From Thermus hydrothermalis (GTDB taxonomy: Bacteria; Deinococcota; Deinococci; Deinococcales; Thermaceae), in contig NZ_JAKTNT010000008.1 in the NCBI RefSeq assembly GCF_022760925.1, positions 1-64,000 on the forward strand: a stretch of DNA of 64,000 nucleotides. The letters are read 5' to 3'. Of this stretch, positions 32,523 through 42,559 are shown in pieces (the stretch's first letter is position 1; each line of letters starts with the position of its first letter). A program made the position numbers and the translations under genes. Under the pieces are notes generated by a model. That model saw only the letters and a list, made by a program, of their open reading frames with translations, had not been told where the DNA came from and searched no databases.

Positions 32523-33929
32523 TTAGCCGACGGAGCCCTCCATCTCCAGCTCAATGAGCCGGTTGAGCTCCACGGCGTACTCCAAGGGAAGCTCCTTGGC
32601 GATGGGTTCAATGAAGCCGCGGACGATGAGGGCCGCCGCCTCGTCCTCCTTGAGGCCGCGGGTCTGGAGGTAGAAGATCTGCTCATCGTTGATCTTGGAC
32701 ACCGTGGCCTCGTGGCCCACGTGGGCGGAGTCCTCCTCAATCTCAATGTAGGGGTAGGTGTCCGTGCGGCTTTCCGGGTCAATGAGGAGGGCGTCGCACT
32801 CCACGTTGGCCTTGGCGTGCTTGGCCCCCTCCAGGACCTTCACCAATCCCCGGTAGCTCGCCCGGCCCTCGCCCTTGGAGATGCTCTTGGAGACGATGGT
32901 GCCCGAGGTGTGGGGGGCGCCCAGGATGATCTTGGCCCCGGTGTCCTGGTGCTGCCCCGTCTTGGCGAAGGCGATGGAGAGGATCTCCGTGCGGGCCCCC
33001 GGCTCCAGGAGGTAGCTGGAGGGGTACTTCATGGTGACCTTGGAGCCCAGGTTGCCGTCCAGCCACTCGTGGAAGGCATCCCCGTAAACCAAGGCCCGCT
33101 GGGTCACCAGGTTGTACATGTTGGTGGACCAGTTCTGGATGGTGGTGTAGCGGCTCCGCGCCCCCCGCTTCACCACGATCTCAATGACCCCGGTGTGGAG
33201 GCTTTCCGTGGAGTACATGGGGGCGGTGCAGCCCTCAATGTAGTGCACCTCCGCCCCCTCGTCCACGATGATAAGGGTGCGCTCAAACTGGCCGAACTCG
33301 GGGGTGTTCACCCGGAAGTAGGCCTGCAAGGGGAGCTCCACCTTGACCCCGGGAGGCACGTAGACGAAGGAGCCCCCGGACCAGGCGGCGGAGTTCAGGG
33401 CGGCGAACTTGTTGTCCTCCGGGGGGACCACCTTGGCGAAGTACTCCTTGAAGAGGTCCTCGTACTTCTTCATCCCCTCTTCAATGGCCACGAAGATGAC
33501 CCCCTGCCGCTCCAGTTCTTCCCGCACCCGGTGGTAGACCATCTCCGAGTCGTACTGGGCCCCCACCCCGGCCAGGACCTTGCGCTCCGCCTCGGGGATG
33601 CCCAGGCGCTCGTAGGTCTTGCGGATCTCCTCCGGGATCTCCTCCCAGCTCTTGGCGTCCCGCACCTCGGTGGGCTTCACGTAGTAGACGAGGTTGTCCA
33701 GGTCCAGGCCGGAAAGGTCCGGGCCCCAGGTGGGCATGGGCTTCTTCTGGAAAATCTCCAGAGCCCGCAGGCGGAACTTAAGCATCCACTCGGGCTCGCC
33801 CTTGTGGTAGCTGATGGCCTCAATGACCCGGCGGCTAAGCCCCCGCTCGGCCACGTAGACCGGCTTGACCTCGTCAATGAAATGGTATTTGTACTCTTCG
33901 CCCAGGGTTCTAAGGTCAACCTGGCTCAT
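32523..33929 (-). CDS. sufB: SufB Fe-S cluster assembly scaffold
   Basis: 468 residues from the ATG at 33929, which forms an ATGA overlap with sufC and has AAAGGAGGG upstream. Typical SufB sequence: [60 protein letters not shown] (with the conserved Cys used in cluster assembly) and [24 protein letters not shown]. Central scaffold of the SufBCD complex. Confidence 0.96.
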   Translation of the reverse strand: MSQVDLRTLGEEYKYHFIDEVKPVYVAERGLSRRVIEAISYHKGEPEWMLKFRLRALEIFQKKPMPTWGPDLSGLDLDNLVYYVKPTEVRDAKSWEEIPEEIRKTYERLGIPEAERKVLAGVGAQYDSEMVYHRVREELERQGVIFVAIEEGMKKYEDLFKEYFAKVVPPEDNKFAALNSAAWSGGSFVYVPPGVKVELPLQAYFRVNTPEFGQFERTLIIVDEGAEVHYIEGCTAPMYSTESLHTGVIEIVVKRGARSRYTTIQNWSTNMYNLVTQRALVYGDAFHEWLDGNLGSKVTMKYPSSYLLEPGARTEILSIAFAKTGQHQDTGAKIILGAPHTSGTIVSKSISKGEGRASYRGLVKVLEGAKHAKANVECDALLIDPESRTDTYPYIEIEEDSAHVGHEATVSKINDEQIFYLQTRGLKEDEAAALIVRGFIEPIAKELPLEYAVELNRLIELEMEGSVG

Positions 33930-34678
33930 ACGCCCTCCTTTACCCGTTCCCGCAGCCACTCGTAGCCCTTGGCCTCCAACTCCAAGGCCAGCTCGGGGCC
34001 GCCTTCCGCCACCACCCGGCCGTCCATCATCACGTGGACCCGGTCGGGGACGATGTAGTTGAGGAGGCGCTGGTAGTGGGTGATGACCAAGGCCCCGAAG
34101 TTGGGCCCCCGCATGGCGTTCACGCCCCGGGCCACCACCTTGAGGGCGTCTATGTCCAGCCCGGAGTCCGTCTCGTCCAAGACGGCGTAGGTGGGCTCCA
34201 GGACCAATAGCTGCAGGATCTCGTTCCGCTTCTTCTCCCCGCCGGAGAAGCCCTCGTTGAGGTAGCGGGAGAGGTAGCTTTCATCCCAGTCCAGAAGCTC
34301 CAGGGCCTTCTTCACCTTGCTCCAGAACTCCGCTACCCCCACCTCCCGGCCAAGCCTGGCCTGGAGGGCGAGGCGCAGGAAGTTGGCGATGGTGACCCCG
34401 GGGACCTCCACGGGGTACTGGAAGGCCAGGAAGAGCCCCTTGCGGGCCCTTTCGTCGGGGGAAAGCTCCAGGATGCTCTCCCCGTCCAGGAGGATGTCCC
34501 CCTTTTCCACGGTGTACTCGGGGTCCCCGGCCAGGATCTTGCCCAGGGTGCTCTTGCCCGCCCCGTTGGGGCCCATGAGGGCGTGCACCTCCCCTTTGGG
34601 GACCACCAGGTTCACGCCCTTTAGGATGGTCTCGCCGTCAACGGAAGCCCAGAGGTCGCGGATTTCTAGCTGGCTCAT
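33926..34678 (-). CDS. sufC: SufC ABC-type ATPase
   Basis: 250 residues from the ATG at 34678 (GGGAGG upstream). Walker [11 protein letters not shown], signature [13 protein letters not shown], Walker [17 protein letters not shown], as in SufC. It energises the SufBCD scaffold. First gene of the operon, behind a promoter with a perfect 10-5-10 dyad. Confidence 0.96.
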   Translation of the reverse strand: MSQLEIRDLWASVDGETILKGVNLVVPKGEVHALMGPNGAGKSTLGKILAGDPEYTVEKGDILLDGESILELSPDERARKGLFLAFQYPVEVPGVTIANFLRLALQARLGREVGVAEFWSKVKKALELLDWDESYLSRYLNEGFSGGEKKRNEILQLLVLEPTYAVLDETDSGLDIDALKVVARGVNAMRGPNFGALVITHYQRLLNYIVPDRVHVMMDGRVVAEGGPELALELEAKGYEWLRERVKEGV

Positions 34679-34708
34679 GCTTTTGCCTCCCAAAGGCCGG
34701 GCCGCACC

Positions 34709-34739
34709 CTTACTGCGACCCGTTCGCAGTAAGAGTATA
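34709..34739 (-). promoter_or_regulatory. suf promoter -10 and operator-like dyad
   Basis: Perfect inverted repeat CTTACTGCGA (34709-34718), five bases, TCGCAGTAAG (34724-34733). On the minus strand TATACT (34739-34734) directly precedes it, so transcription would start inside the dyad. The position fits a repressor of the suf operon. I do not recognise the site as an IscR, SufR or Fur consensus. The -35 is poor. Confidence 0.75.
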
Positions 34740-34767
34740 GCCCCTTCGCCTCCAAAAGTATAGTGAT

Positions 34768-37530
34768 TTAGTCGGGATTTGCCAGGTGGAAGCCCAGGGC
34801 CTCAGGCAGGGCCAAGGGGCCTGGGGCGAGGCGGGCCTCCAACTCCGGGCAGAAGCGGCCCAGGGCGCGGCCCAGTTGGAAGCGGAAGGGCTCGGGTAGC
34901 CTCCCCTGGCGGGCCTCCTCGAGCTTCTGCCAGGCGGCCTCCTTCTCCCCCAGGCCCAGGAGGGCTAGCACCTCCACCGCCCGGGCCTGGGCCAAAAGGC
35001 CAGGATCCTCCAAGGGAGGAAGGGCCACGATCTGGGCTAGGGCCTCTCCATAGCCTCCGCCCCGGGCCAGGGCCTCGGCGTAGCCCAGGCGGGCCTGGGC
35101 GCGGAGGTAGGGGTTTTCCAGGGCCAAGAAGGGCTTGAGCATGAGGGCGCCTTCCTCGGGGGGGAGGAGGAGGGCCAGGAGGCTTGCCGTATCCAAGCGC
35201 AAGGCGGTGTAGCGGTCCGTGGCCTCTTCGGGGATTTCCCGAAGGAGGTCTTGGAGGAGGCGGAAAGCGGTGGGGGCGGATAGCCCCCCCAGGAAGGGCG
35301 CGCGGTAGGGCTGGCCTGCCTCCAGGAGGAGGTAGGCAGCTCCCAGGCGAAAAAGGGTGCGTAGGTGGCGGTAGCGCGCCTCCTTGGGCCTTTCCCGGGT
35401 GGCGCGGAAGTAGGTTTCGGCCCGCCGGAGGTAGCCCAAGGCCTCAAAGGCCCGGCCCCGGGCCGCCTCGAGGATCCCCGCCTCGCTCTCCACCCGGGCC
35501 CGGGTGAAGGGGTCCTCCGCCTCCGCCAGGGCCTTTTGGATGGCGGCCTCGGCCTCGCCGTAGCGGCCAAGGCGCCGGAGGAGGGTGGCGTACCGGGCCC
35601 GCACCCGGGCCACCTCGTCCTTGGGGGCCCCCGCTTCCTCCAGAAGCCGAAGCCCTTCCCCCATGCGCTCGTCCGCCTCCAAGCGCCCGAGGCGCATGAG
35701 GAGGTCGCCCATCTGGTAGTGGGCCCGGCCTAGGAGAAGGGGGTCGTGGCCCACCTGGCCCAAGGCGGCTAGGGCCTCCTCGTAGCGGCCCAGGTCCTTG
35801 GCCACCAGGCCCCGCCAAAGCTGCACCCGGTCCCGGAGGAAGGGGGCCACGGGCAGGGCCTCCGCCTCCTCCACCAGGCTGGCTGCCCTTTCGTAGTCCC
35901 CTTTCCAGCGCTCCACCGCTGCCATCACCAAAAGGCCCTCCGCTTGGGCGGTTTCGTCCAGGTGGAGGAGGTCCTCCTTGGGGGGGAGAAGCTCCTCCGC
36001 TTCCCGGTAGAGGGCGGCGTCCGCCTTGGCCTCCGCCCCCTTGATGCGGGCCCAGGTGCGCAAGGTGGGGTTATCCGCTTGGGAGAGCACCTTAAGGGCT
36101 TCCTCCGCCTCGGGGTGGGCGTACTGGCCCAGGACGGCCCGGTAGCGCACCACCACCGCTGCCAGGGCTTCCAGGTCCTCCTTGGGCCAGGCTTGGGCCT
36201 CCTGCCAGAGGCCTGGAAGGAGGGCGAGGCGGGCGGGATCTTCTTGAAGCAGTTCTAAAAGGATTTGGCGCTCCCCCGCCTTGTGGGCGTGGTAGAGCTT
36301 GCGGAAGAGGTTTTCCTTGGGAAAGTATTCCAGGGCCAGGCGGTGGAGCTCCTTGGGCGCCTCCTCGGGGAGGAGGGTGCGCAGGGAGGGGCGCACCAAG
36401 CCTTCCCCTACCCAGTCCAAAAGGGCCCTTTCCGCCTGGGAAAGCTTTTCCAGGGAGCGGCCCAGGGCCTTTTCCAAAAGTTCTAGGGGGAAGGCGGGGT
36501 CGGCCTCGGGGCTGAAGGCGGAGAGGGCCTGGAGGAGAGGCCTCAGGGTGGGGTCGTCCTGGAGAGGGGTTTTGGGGTCGTGCTTGGCGGCTTCCAGGAG
36601 GACGAGCCGGGAAAGCTCCCCGAAGTTGCGGCCCGCCTGGTTCACCAGGGCCTCGAGGCGCTCGGGGGGCAGGTGGGGAAGCCTCTCCCGCACGAAACGC
36701 CTGGCCTCCTCCCGGCTCGGCGGGGAAAGGGGTTGGTAGGGGAGGGTGGGGGGAGGTTCGGAAAGGGCGGCTAGGTAGGGGATCTGCAGGGCCTTTAGAA
36801 AGGGCTCAAGCCAGGCCGCCAGGCTCCGCTTGCTTCCGTCTGGGCCCCGTAAGGGGAGGCCCTCCAAGGTGCCTTCGGCCTCGGCCCGGAGGAGCAGGGG
36901 GCGGCCTTTGCCGTTCAGGGCCCGTGCCAGGAGGGTGAGGACCTCTTGGGCCAAGGCTCCTTGGAGGATGTAGGGCTGGGTGGGGGAAAGCTGGGCCAAA
37001 AGCCCCCGCACCTCCTCCCCTACCCCCAGGGTTTCCGCCAAGGGGACCAGGGCCTGGGCCAGCTCGCCCCCTAGGTTGAGGAGCATGGGTTCCTTGCCCG
37101 GCAAGGCGGAAAGGGCCCGGGCCAGGGCGGAAAGGAGCACCCCCTTGCCCGTGGCCGGGCCTCCCACCACCACCATCTGCGGCCTGCCTCCCGCCTCCAG
37201 CTCCTTGAGGAAGCGGCGGAAGATGCGCCGCTTGTCCCGGCCCAGAGCCTTGCGGGCGCTTTCCAAGAAGAGCTCCGCCGGGGGAGGTGGGGGGGTGAGG
37301 CCCGCCTCCCGGTAGAGGTCGGCGATGACCCCGTAGAGGCGCTCCTTCTCCTCAGGGCTTCCCAGGTCCTTGTAGAGGATGTTGCGCACGGTGCCGGCCC
37401 GGCCGCCCCGCTCGCTCATGAGGGCTTCCAGCCAGCGCAAGGAACCCCGCTTGCCCCGGTGGTCCCGGCCCCGGAGGTGGGGCCTTAGCTCCTCCAGGTA
37501 GCGGAGCCAGGGTGTAGGTGCCTCGGCCAT
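34768..37530 (-). CDS. Large P-loop ATPase with helical (TPR-like) repeats
   Basis: 920 residues, cytoplasmic, no signal or membrane helix. An N-terminal helical region (about 1-110) precedes a Walker A motif GGPATGKG (123-130) and a STAND/AAA-like ATPase region to about 340. The C-terminal half (about 450-900) is made of Ala/Leu/Glu-rich helix pairs such as [29 protein letters not shown] and [35 protein letters not shown], i.e. TPR-like repeats. This layout is that of STAND regulators, but there is no C-terminal DNA-binding domain that I can see. Monocistronic, between suf and aceA. Confidence 0.7.
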   Translation of the reverse strand: MAEAPTPWLRYLEELRPHLRGRDHRGKRGSLRWLEALMSERGGRAGTVRNILYKDLGSPEEKERLYGVIADLYREAGLTPPPPPAELFLESARKALGRDKRRIFRRFLKELEAGGRPQMVVVGGPATGKGVLLSALARALSALPGKEPMLLNLGGELAQALVPLAETLGVGEEVRGLLAQLSPTQPYILQGALAQEVLTLLARALNGKGRPLLLRAEAEGTLEGLPLRGPDGSKRSLAAWLEPFLKALQIPYLAALSEPPPTLPYQPLSPPSREEARRFVRERLPHLPPERLEALVNQAGRNFGELSRLVLLEAAKHDPKTPLQDDPTLRPLLQALSAFSPEADPAFPLELLEKALGRSLEKLSQAERALLDWVGEGLVRPSLRTLLPEEAPKELHRLALEYFPKENLFRKLYHAHKAGERQILLELLQEDPARLALLPGLWQEAQAWPKEDLEALAAVVVRYRAVLGQYAHPEAEEALKVLSQADNPTLRTWARIKGAEAKADAALYREAEELLPPKEDLLHLDETAQAEGLLVMAAVERWKGDYERAASLVEEAEALPVAPFLRDRVQLWRGLVAKDLGRYEEALAALGQVGHDPLLLGRAHYQMGDLLMRLGRLEADERMGEGLRLLEEAGAPKDEVARVRARYATLLRRLGRYGEAEAAIQKALAEAEDPFTRARVESEAGILEAARGRAFEALGYLRRAETYFRATRERPKEARYRHLRTLFRLGAAYLLLEAGQPYRAPFLGGLSAPTAFRLLQDLLREIPEEATDRYTALRLDTASLLALLLPPEEGALMLKPFLALENPYLRAQARLGYAEALARGGGYGEALAQIVALPPLEDPGLLAQARAVEVLALLGLGEKEAAWQKLEEARQGRLPEPFRFQLGRALGRFCPELEARLAPGPLALPEALGFHLANPD

Positions 37531-37572
37531 AGTATCTACACTATCTTAACTTGGTGTGTCTGTTTTTTACAA

Positions 37573-37599
37573 GCAAAAGCCGCCCCCTTGGGGGGCGGC
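37573..37599 (-). terminator. Intrinsic terminator of the isocitrate lyase gene
   Basis: GCCGCCCCC and GGGGGCGGC form a strong hairpin; on the minus strand TTTTGCTTG follows. It lies 15-40 bases after the aceA stop. Confidence 0.88.
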
Positions 37600-37614
37600 C
37601 AGGCGAGGCGTCCT

Positions 37615-38931
37615 TTAGTGAACGGGCTCGTTGAACTGGGCCTCCTCCGTGGAGCCCTTGAGGGCCAGGGTGGAGGCTTCTCCTTGGGTCAGGGCCAGGA
37701 CCACTTCGTCAAAGTAGCCAGCCCCCACCTCCCGCTGGTGCTTCACGGCGGTGAAGCCCTGGGCCTGGGCCAGGAACTCCTTCTGCTGGAGCTCCACGAA
37801 GGCGGGCATGCCCCGGGCCTTGTACCCCTTGGCCAGCTCCCAGGTGTAGTAGTTCAGGGTGTGCCAGCCGGCCAGGGTGATGAACTGGAACTTGTAGCCC
37901 ATCTCCCCCAGTTCCCGGTTGAACTTGGCGATGGTCTCGTCGTCCAGGAACTTCTTCCAGTTGAAGGAGGGAGAGAGGTTGTAGGCGAGGAGCTTATCCG
38001 GGAACTCCCGCTTCACCGCTTCGGCGAACTTGCGGGCTTCTTCCAGGTCGGGCTTGGAGGTTTCCATCCAAAGGACATCGGCGTAAGGGGCGTAGGCCAG
38101 CGCCCGGGCGATGCACGCCTCAATTCCATTCTTCACCCGGTAGAAGCCCTCGGGGGTGCGCTCGTCCTTGAGGATGAAGGGCCGGTCCCGCTCGTCAATA
38201 TCGCTGGTGATGAGGGTGGCGGCCTCGGCGTCGGTGCGGGCGATGATCACCGTGGGCACCCCCATGACGTCCGCCGCCAGGCGGGCCGCCTGCAGGGTGC
38301 GGATGTGGTGGGAGGTGGGCACCAGGACCTTGCCCCCCAGGTGGCCGCACTTCTTCTCCGAGGCCAGCTGGTCCTCGTAGTGGATGCCGGCGGCCCCCGC
38401 CTCAATCATGGCTTTGGTGAGCTCAAAGACGTTGAGGGCACCGCCAAAGCCCGCCTCGGCGTCGGCCACGATGGGCACGTACCAGTCCCGGGTCACCTTG
38501 CCCTCGGACCGCTCAATCTGGTCGGCCCGCATGAGGGCGTTGTTGATGCGCTTCACGATCTGGGGCACGGAGTTGTAGGGGTAGAGGGACTGGTCGGGGT
38601 AGGTCTGCCAGGCCAGGTTGGCGTCCGCCGCCACCTGCCAGCCGGAGAGGTAGATGGCCTCGAGGCCCGCCCGCACCATCTGCACCGCCATGGCCCCGGT
38701 GTAGGCGCCGAAGGTGTGGACGTAGGGGCGTTCGTGGAGGAGCCGCCAGAGCTTCTCCGCCCCCCGTTTGGCCAGGGTGTACTCTATGGGGATACTGGGC
38801 CTAAGGCGCACCACGTCCTCGGGCCGGTAGTCCCGCTTCACGCCCTTCCAACGGGGGTTCGTCTCCCACTCCCGCCTGAGGGCCTCCGCCTCTTCCCGCA
38901 TCTCCGGGGTCAGCATGCCGAGGGGTTCCAC
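37615..38931 (-). CDS. aceA: Isocitrate lyase
   Basis: 438 residues. Splits isocitrate into glyoxylate and succinate in the glyoxylate shunt. The active-site loop KKCGH (Cys195), [15 protein letters not shown] and YNLSPSFNW are all present. GTG at 38931 with GGAGG seven bases upstream. No malate synthase is adjacent. Between it and the upstream gene is about 100 bases with a GC-rich inverted repeat. Confidence 0.96.
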   Translation of the reverse strand: MEPLGMLTPEMREEAEALRREWETNPRWKGVKRDYRPEDVVRLRPSIPIEYTLAKRGAEKLWRLLHERPYVHTFGAYTGAMAVQMVRAGLEAIYLSGWQVAADANLAWQTYPDQSLYPYNSVPQIVKRINNALMRADQIERSEGKVTRDWYVPIVADAEAGFGGALNVFELTKAMIEAGAAGIHYEDQLASEKKCGHLGGKVLVPTSHHIRTLQAARLAADVMGVPTVIIARTDAEAATLITSDIDERDRPFILKDERTPEGFYRVKNGIEACIARALAYAPYADVLWMETSKPDLEEARKFAEAVKREFPDKLLAYNLSPSFNWKKFLDDETIAKFNRELGEMGYKFQFITLAGWHTLNYYTWELAKGYKARGMPAFVELQQKEFLAQAQGFTAVKHQREVGAGYFDEVVLALTQGEASTLALKGSTEEAQFNEPVH

Positions 38932-38981
38932 GCTTCCACCTCCAAGGGCCAGTCTGGAGCCTGGAGGCGTTTCGGTGTAGT

Positions 38982-39009
38982 GTGTAAGCCCCGGAGGCCC
39001 ACACGGGGC
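38982..39009 (-). repeat. GC-rich hairpin between aceA and the CoA-disulfide reductase-like gene
   Basis: AAGCCCCGG and CCGGGGCTT-like arms (AAGCCCC/GGGGCTT) around a GGCCCACA-containing loop, about 30-55 bases after the upstream gene's stop. No T run follows on the minus strand, so it is at best a weak terminator. Confidence 0.45.
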
Positions 39010-39038
39010 TTTGGTGTGAGCCGCCCTTTTCTACACCG

Positions 39039-40370
39039 CTAGCGGGCCTGTTGGGCGGCGATGAGGAGGGGGTCCCAGACGGGGCTATAGGGAGGGGCGT
39101 AGGCCAGGTCCAGGGCCAGGAGGTCCTCCAGGGTGCCCCCTCGGTGGAGGAGGGCGGCGAGGACGTCCACCCGCAGGGCCCCGTGGCCGTGGGCCACCAC
39201 CGCCCCGCCGAGGAGCCTATCGGTGCCCTCCTCGTAGACCAGTTCCACCCAAAGGGGGCCGCTTCCCGGGTAGTAGTGGGCCCCGTCCCGGCTCTGGATG
39301 AAGACCTTTTTGGCCCGGTACCCTTCCCTTAGGGCAACCTCTAAGGAAAGTCCCGTGGTGGCCACCGCCAGGCCGAAGGTCTTGAAGATGGCCGTGCCCA
39401 CCACCCCGTGGAAGCGGGCCTCCTTGCCGGCGATGACGCTTCCCGCCGTGCGGCCATGCTTGTTGGCCACGTCCCCCAAGGGGAGCCAGTAGGGGCGCTT
39501 GAGGACCTGGTGGAAGCTTTCCGCCACGTCCCCGGCGGCGAAAACCCCCTCCAGGTTGGTGCGCATCCTCTCGTCGGTGGCGATGGCCCCCGTGGGCCCG
39601 AGGGCCACCCCCATGGCCTGGGCCAGGGAGGTATTGGGCCTTACCCCCGTGGCGATGAGGACCAGGTCCGCCGGCACCACCCCTTCGGAGGTTTCCACCG
39701 CCTCCACCCGGCCCGAGCCCCTGAGGGCCAGGACCCGCACCCCGGTCCAGACCTCCACCCCGTGGCGCTCCAGCTCTCCCTTGAGGAGCGCCCCCACCTC
39801 CTCGTCCCAGTGGGGGAGGGGGCGCTCCTTGGCCTCCAGGAGGGTCACCTCGAGGCCCCGTTTGCGGAAGGCCTCCGCCACCTCCAGCCCGATGTACCCC
39901 GCCCCCAGGATGGCGGCCCGCCTTGCCCCCTCCAGGGCCCTAAGGAGCCTTTCCCCGTCCTCCAGGCTCCTTAGGGTGTAGACCCCCGCCTGTTCCGTCC
40001 CCGGGATGGGGGGGAGGGTGGGCCTCGCCCCCGTGGCCAGGACCAGGTAATCGTAGCGGTCCTGGAAGGTGCGCCCTTCCCGGTGGTCAAACACCGTGAG
40101 GACCCGCTCTTCGGGGTTTATGTCCACCACCTCGTGGTGGGTGTGGACCCAGACCCCCTGCTTGCGGAACTCCTCCGGGGTGCGGGCGATGAGCTTGGCG
40201 AGGCTAGGGATCTCCCCCGAGAGCACGTAGGGCAGGCCGCAGGCCCCGTAGGAGACGAAGCCCGATTTCTCGTAGACCACCACCTCGAGGTCCGGGTTTT
40301 CCCGCTTGGCCTTGGCGGCGGCGGAAGCACCCCCCGCCACCCCGCCCACCACCACCATGCGCTTGCCCAT
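39039..40370 (-). CDS. FAD-dependent disulfide reductase, CoA-disulfide reductase-like
   Basis: 443 residues from the ATG at 40370; the 11 codons upstream lack a ribosome site. FAD motif VVVGGVAGGASAAAKAKR (6-23), single active-site Cys44 in SYGACGLPYV as in CoA-disulfide reductase and NADH oxidase/peroxidase, NAD(P) motif AAILGAGYIGLEVAEAF, FAD site VFAAGDVAESFH, and the dimerisation domain. The lone Cys, not a CxxxxC pair, separates it from lipoamide-type reductases. Reaction likely CoA disulfide or persulfide reduction with NAD(P)H; NADH oxidase activity is also known in the family. Last gene of a long co-directional run. Confidence 0.88.
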   Translation of the reverse strand: MGKRMVVVGGVAGGASAAAKAKRENPDLEVVVYEKSGFVSYGACGLPYVLSGEIPSLAKLIARTPEEFRKQGVWVHTHHEVVDINPEERVLTVFDHREGRTFQDRYDYLVLATGARPTLPPIPGTEQAGVYTLRSLEDGERLLRALEGARRAAILGAGYIGLEVAEAFRKRGLEVTLLEAKERPLPHWDEEVGALLKGELERHGVEVWTGVRVLALRGSGRVEAVETSEGVVPADLVLIATGVRPNTSLAQAMGVALGPTGAIATDERMRTNLEGVFAAGDVAESFHQVLKRPYWLPLGDVANKHGRTAGSVIAGKEARFHGVVGTAIFKTFGLAVATTGLSLEVALREGYRAKKVFIQSRDGAHYYPGSGPLWVELVYEEGTDRLLGGAVVAHGHGALRVDVLAALLHRGGTLEDLLALDLAYAPPYSPVWDPLLIAAQQAR

Positions 40371-40413
40371 GGGGGGTATTTTGCCACAGGGGCCTTGGGC
40401 CAAGGGTCCCGGC

Positions 40414-41097
40414 CTAAGGCGCCCTCTGGGGTACCTCCTCCCGCCAAAGCCTTCCCCCCTTCAGGTGGAGGATGCGCTCCGCCCGGGCGGCGAGCTCCAG
40501 GTCGTGGGTCACCAGGATCAGGGTGCGCTCCCGGCCCGCCTGGAAGAGGAGGGCCGCCACCTCTTCCTTGGCCTCGGCGTCCAGGTTGCCCGTGGGTTCG
40601 TCGGCGAAGAGGATGGGGGGGTCCAGGGCCAGGGCCCGGGCCAGGGCCACCCGCTGTTGCTCCCCCCCGGAGAGGCGGCTTGGCAGGTGGTGGGACCGCT
40701 CCCCGAGCCCCACCTGCTCCAGAAGCTCCAGGGCCCGGGCCCGCCGCCTCGAGGGGGGCCAGCCCGCAAGGAGGAGGGGAAAGGCCACGTTCTCCCAGGC
40801 GGTGAGGGTGGGGATGAGGTTCCACTGCTGGAAGACGAAGCCCATATGCTTTAGGCGCATCCCCGCCCGCTCGTCCTCGGAAAGGCGGTGGAGGGCGGTT
40901 TCCCCCAGGTAGACCCCGCCCTCCGTGGGCAGGTCCAGCCCGGCGAGGAGGTTGAGGAGGGTGGTCTTGCCGCTCCCCGAAGGCCCCACCACCGCCGTGG
41001 CCCCTGGGGGAAAGGCGTAGGTGAAGCCCTGGAGGGCCACCACCTCCTTCTCCCCTTGCCGGTAGCGCTTGGTCAGGTTCTCGGCCCGAAGCATCAC
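40414..41097 (-). CDS. ABC exporter ATP-binding protein, LolD/MacB type
   Basis: 227 residues. Walker A GPSGSGKTT, Q loop FQQWNLIP, signature LSGGEQQRVALARAL, Walker B ILFADEPTGNLD. The phrase ADEPTGNLD is characteristic of the LolD/MacB/FtsE group. Start GTG at 41097 overlaps the permease stop as GTGA. Pairs with the FtsX-like permease upstream. Confidence 0.93.
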   Translation of the reverse strand: MMLRAENLTKRYRQGEKEVVALQGFTYAFPPGATAVVGPSGSGKTTLLNLLAGLDLPTEGGVYLGETALHRLSEDERAGMRLKHMGFVFQQWNLIPTLTAWENVAFPLLLAGWPPSRRRARALELLEQVGLGERSHHLPSRLSGGEQQRVALARALALDPPILFADEPTGNLDAEAKEEVAALLFQAGRERTLILVTHDLELAARAERILHLKGGRLWREEVPQRAP

Positions 41098-42233
41098 ACC
41101 CTCCCCAGGGCTTCCACCACGGGGATGCGGCTTGCGTGATGGGCGGGCAGGAGCCCGGCCAAGAGCCCCAGGCTCAAGGCCACCAGGAGGGCGAAAAGGG
41201 AGAGCCTGGGCGTCACGGCGGAAAGGGCTAAGCCCACCTCGCTTTGCGTGTAGAGGTTGATGGCCTGGGAAACCGCACTCCCCAGGGCGAGCCCCCCTAT
41301 TCCCCCCAGGAGGGCCAGGAGGAGGGCTTCCAGCACCACCAGGCGGAAGATGAAGCCCCTCTTAGCCCCCAGGGCCCGCATGACCCCAAACTCCCGGGTG
41401 CGCTCGTAGACGGACATCATCACCGTGTTGGCCACCAGAAGGCCGCCCACCACCAAGGCCACCAGGCTGATGCCGAAGCGCACCAGGTCGCTGATCCTGA
41501 GGGCCCGCTCGGCGAAGCGCATCACCTCCCCCGTGGTCTGGGCTTTGAGCCCAGGCACCGCCCGCTCCAAGGCCCGGGCCACTTCCTCCGCCTTCTGCCC
41601 CGGCTTGAGGGCCACGAGGAGGGCGCCCACGTTTTCCGTTCCCAAGACGGCCTGGAGGGCGGCGAGCGGGGCGAAGACCAGATTATCCGCTAGCCCCCCG
41701 CTTTCCTCCAGAATGCCCTCCACCCGCAAGGTCACCTTGGGGGAGAGGCGCAAGGGGCTTCCCAGGCCAAGCCCGGCCCGTTTCGCCAACTTGGCCCCCA
41801 CCACGGCCCCCTCGTCCGAGGGGGTGAGCCGGCCTTCTTTGGCCTTTAGCCCCGGGTATAGGCGGTCCGGGCTCACCCCTTTGGGAAGGCCTTGAAAGAA
41901 GAAGCTCGTTTGCGGGTCAAACCCCCCGCGGGCAAGGAAGAGGGTGGGCACCACCTCCGCCCCCAGGGCCTTGGCCGCCCTTTCCAAGGCCTGGGCCTGG
42001 GCGGGGGTGATTTCCGGGTAAGCGCTAAAGCCCAGGCCCTCGGCCCCTTCCGGCACCACCTGGATGGCGGGGCCTACCCGGGAAAGCTCTTGGAAAAGGG
42101 AGCGCCTCAAGCCCTCGCCAAAGGAGAGAAAGAGGACCATGCTGGCGGTGGCGATGAGGACCCCAAGCAGGGTAAGGAGGCTCCGCACGGGGCGGGAGAG
42201 GAGGTTGCGCAGGACCAGGTGAAGGACTTCCAT
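41094..42233 (-). CDS. FtsX/MacB-type ABC permease
   Basis: 379 residues, start taken at the ATG 42233. An N-terminal helix, a large extracytoplasmic domain (about 45-250, MacB periplasmic-core type), then three C-terminal helices with the FtsX core (MSVYERTREFGVMRALGAKRGFI). These are mechanotransmission transporters that export lipoproteins, peptides or antibiotics; substrate unknown. Translationally coupled to its ATPase. Confidence 0.9.
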   Translation of the reverse strand: MEVLHLVLRNLLSRPVRSLLTLLGVLIATASMVLFLSFGEGLRRSLFQELSRVGPAIQVVPEGAEGLGFSAYPEITPAQAQALERAAKALGAEVVPTLFLARGGFDPQTSFFFQGLPKGVSPDRLYPGLKAKEGRLTPSDEGAVVGAKLAKRAGLGLGSPLRLSPKVTLRVEGILEESGGLADNLVFAPLAALQAVLGTENVGALLVALKPGQKAEEVARALERAVPGLKAQTTGEVMRFAERALRISDLVRFGISLVALVVGGLLVANTVMMSVYERTREFGVMRALGAKRGFIFRLVVLEALLLALLGGIGGLALGSAVSQAINLYTQSEVGLALSAVTPRLSLFALLVALSLGLLAGLLPAHHASRIPVVEALGRV

Positions 42234-42277
42234 ACCCCTGAGCCTACCCAAAGGAGGCGGGAGGGGGGTGGCGGGGG

Positions 42278-42550
42278 CTACAGGAGGCGCTCCACGAACC
42301 GGGTGTCCACCTCCTCCAGGAAGGCCCGGGGGTTCACCTTCTGCCTCTCGGGGTGGCTATAGTAGGCCTCCTCCGCTTGGGCGAAGTCCTCGTGGGCCAC
42401 GAACCAGAGGAAGTCCCGGTCGGATAGCCAATAGGCCCCCAGGATCTCAAAGCCCAGGGCCTTCCGCAAGGGGACGATGGTTTCCAAAAAAACCTTTTGG
42501 AACGCCTCCTTGGCCCCCTCCTTCAGGCGGTAGCGGCGCATCTGGACCAT
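42278..42550 (-). CDS. NIPSNAP-like small protein
   Basis: 90 residues; ferredoxin-like alpha+beta sequence (MVQMRRYRLKEGAKEAFQK, FLWFVAHEDFAQAEEAYYSHPERQ) typical of NIPSNAP/dimeric alpha-beta barrel proteins. Function unknown. It follows the GlcD-type gene by nine bases, in the same transcription unit. Confidence 0.7.
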   Translation of the reverse strand: MVQMRRYRLKEGAKEAFQKVFLETIVPLRKALGFEILGAYWLSDRDFLWFVAHEDFAQAEEAYYSHPERQKVNPRAFLEEVDTRFVERLL

Positions 42551-42559
42551 GATTAGAGT

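Noticed and set aside
32712-33965. 417-codon open frame on the plus strand
   Set aside because: It lies antisense to sufB, has low-complexity Gly/His/Leu/Val-rich translation, and no ribosome site. Such frames are expected in GC-rich genomes.
37588-39042. 484-codon open frame on the plus strand
   Set aside because: Antisense shadow of aceA, which is certain from its active-site motifs.
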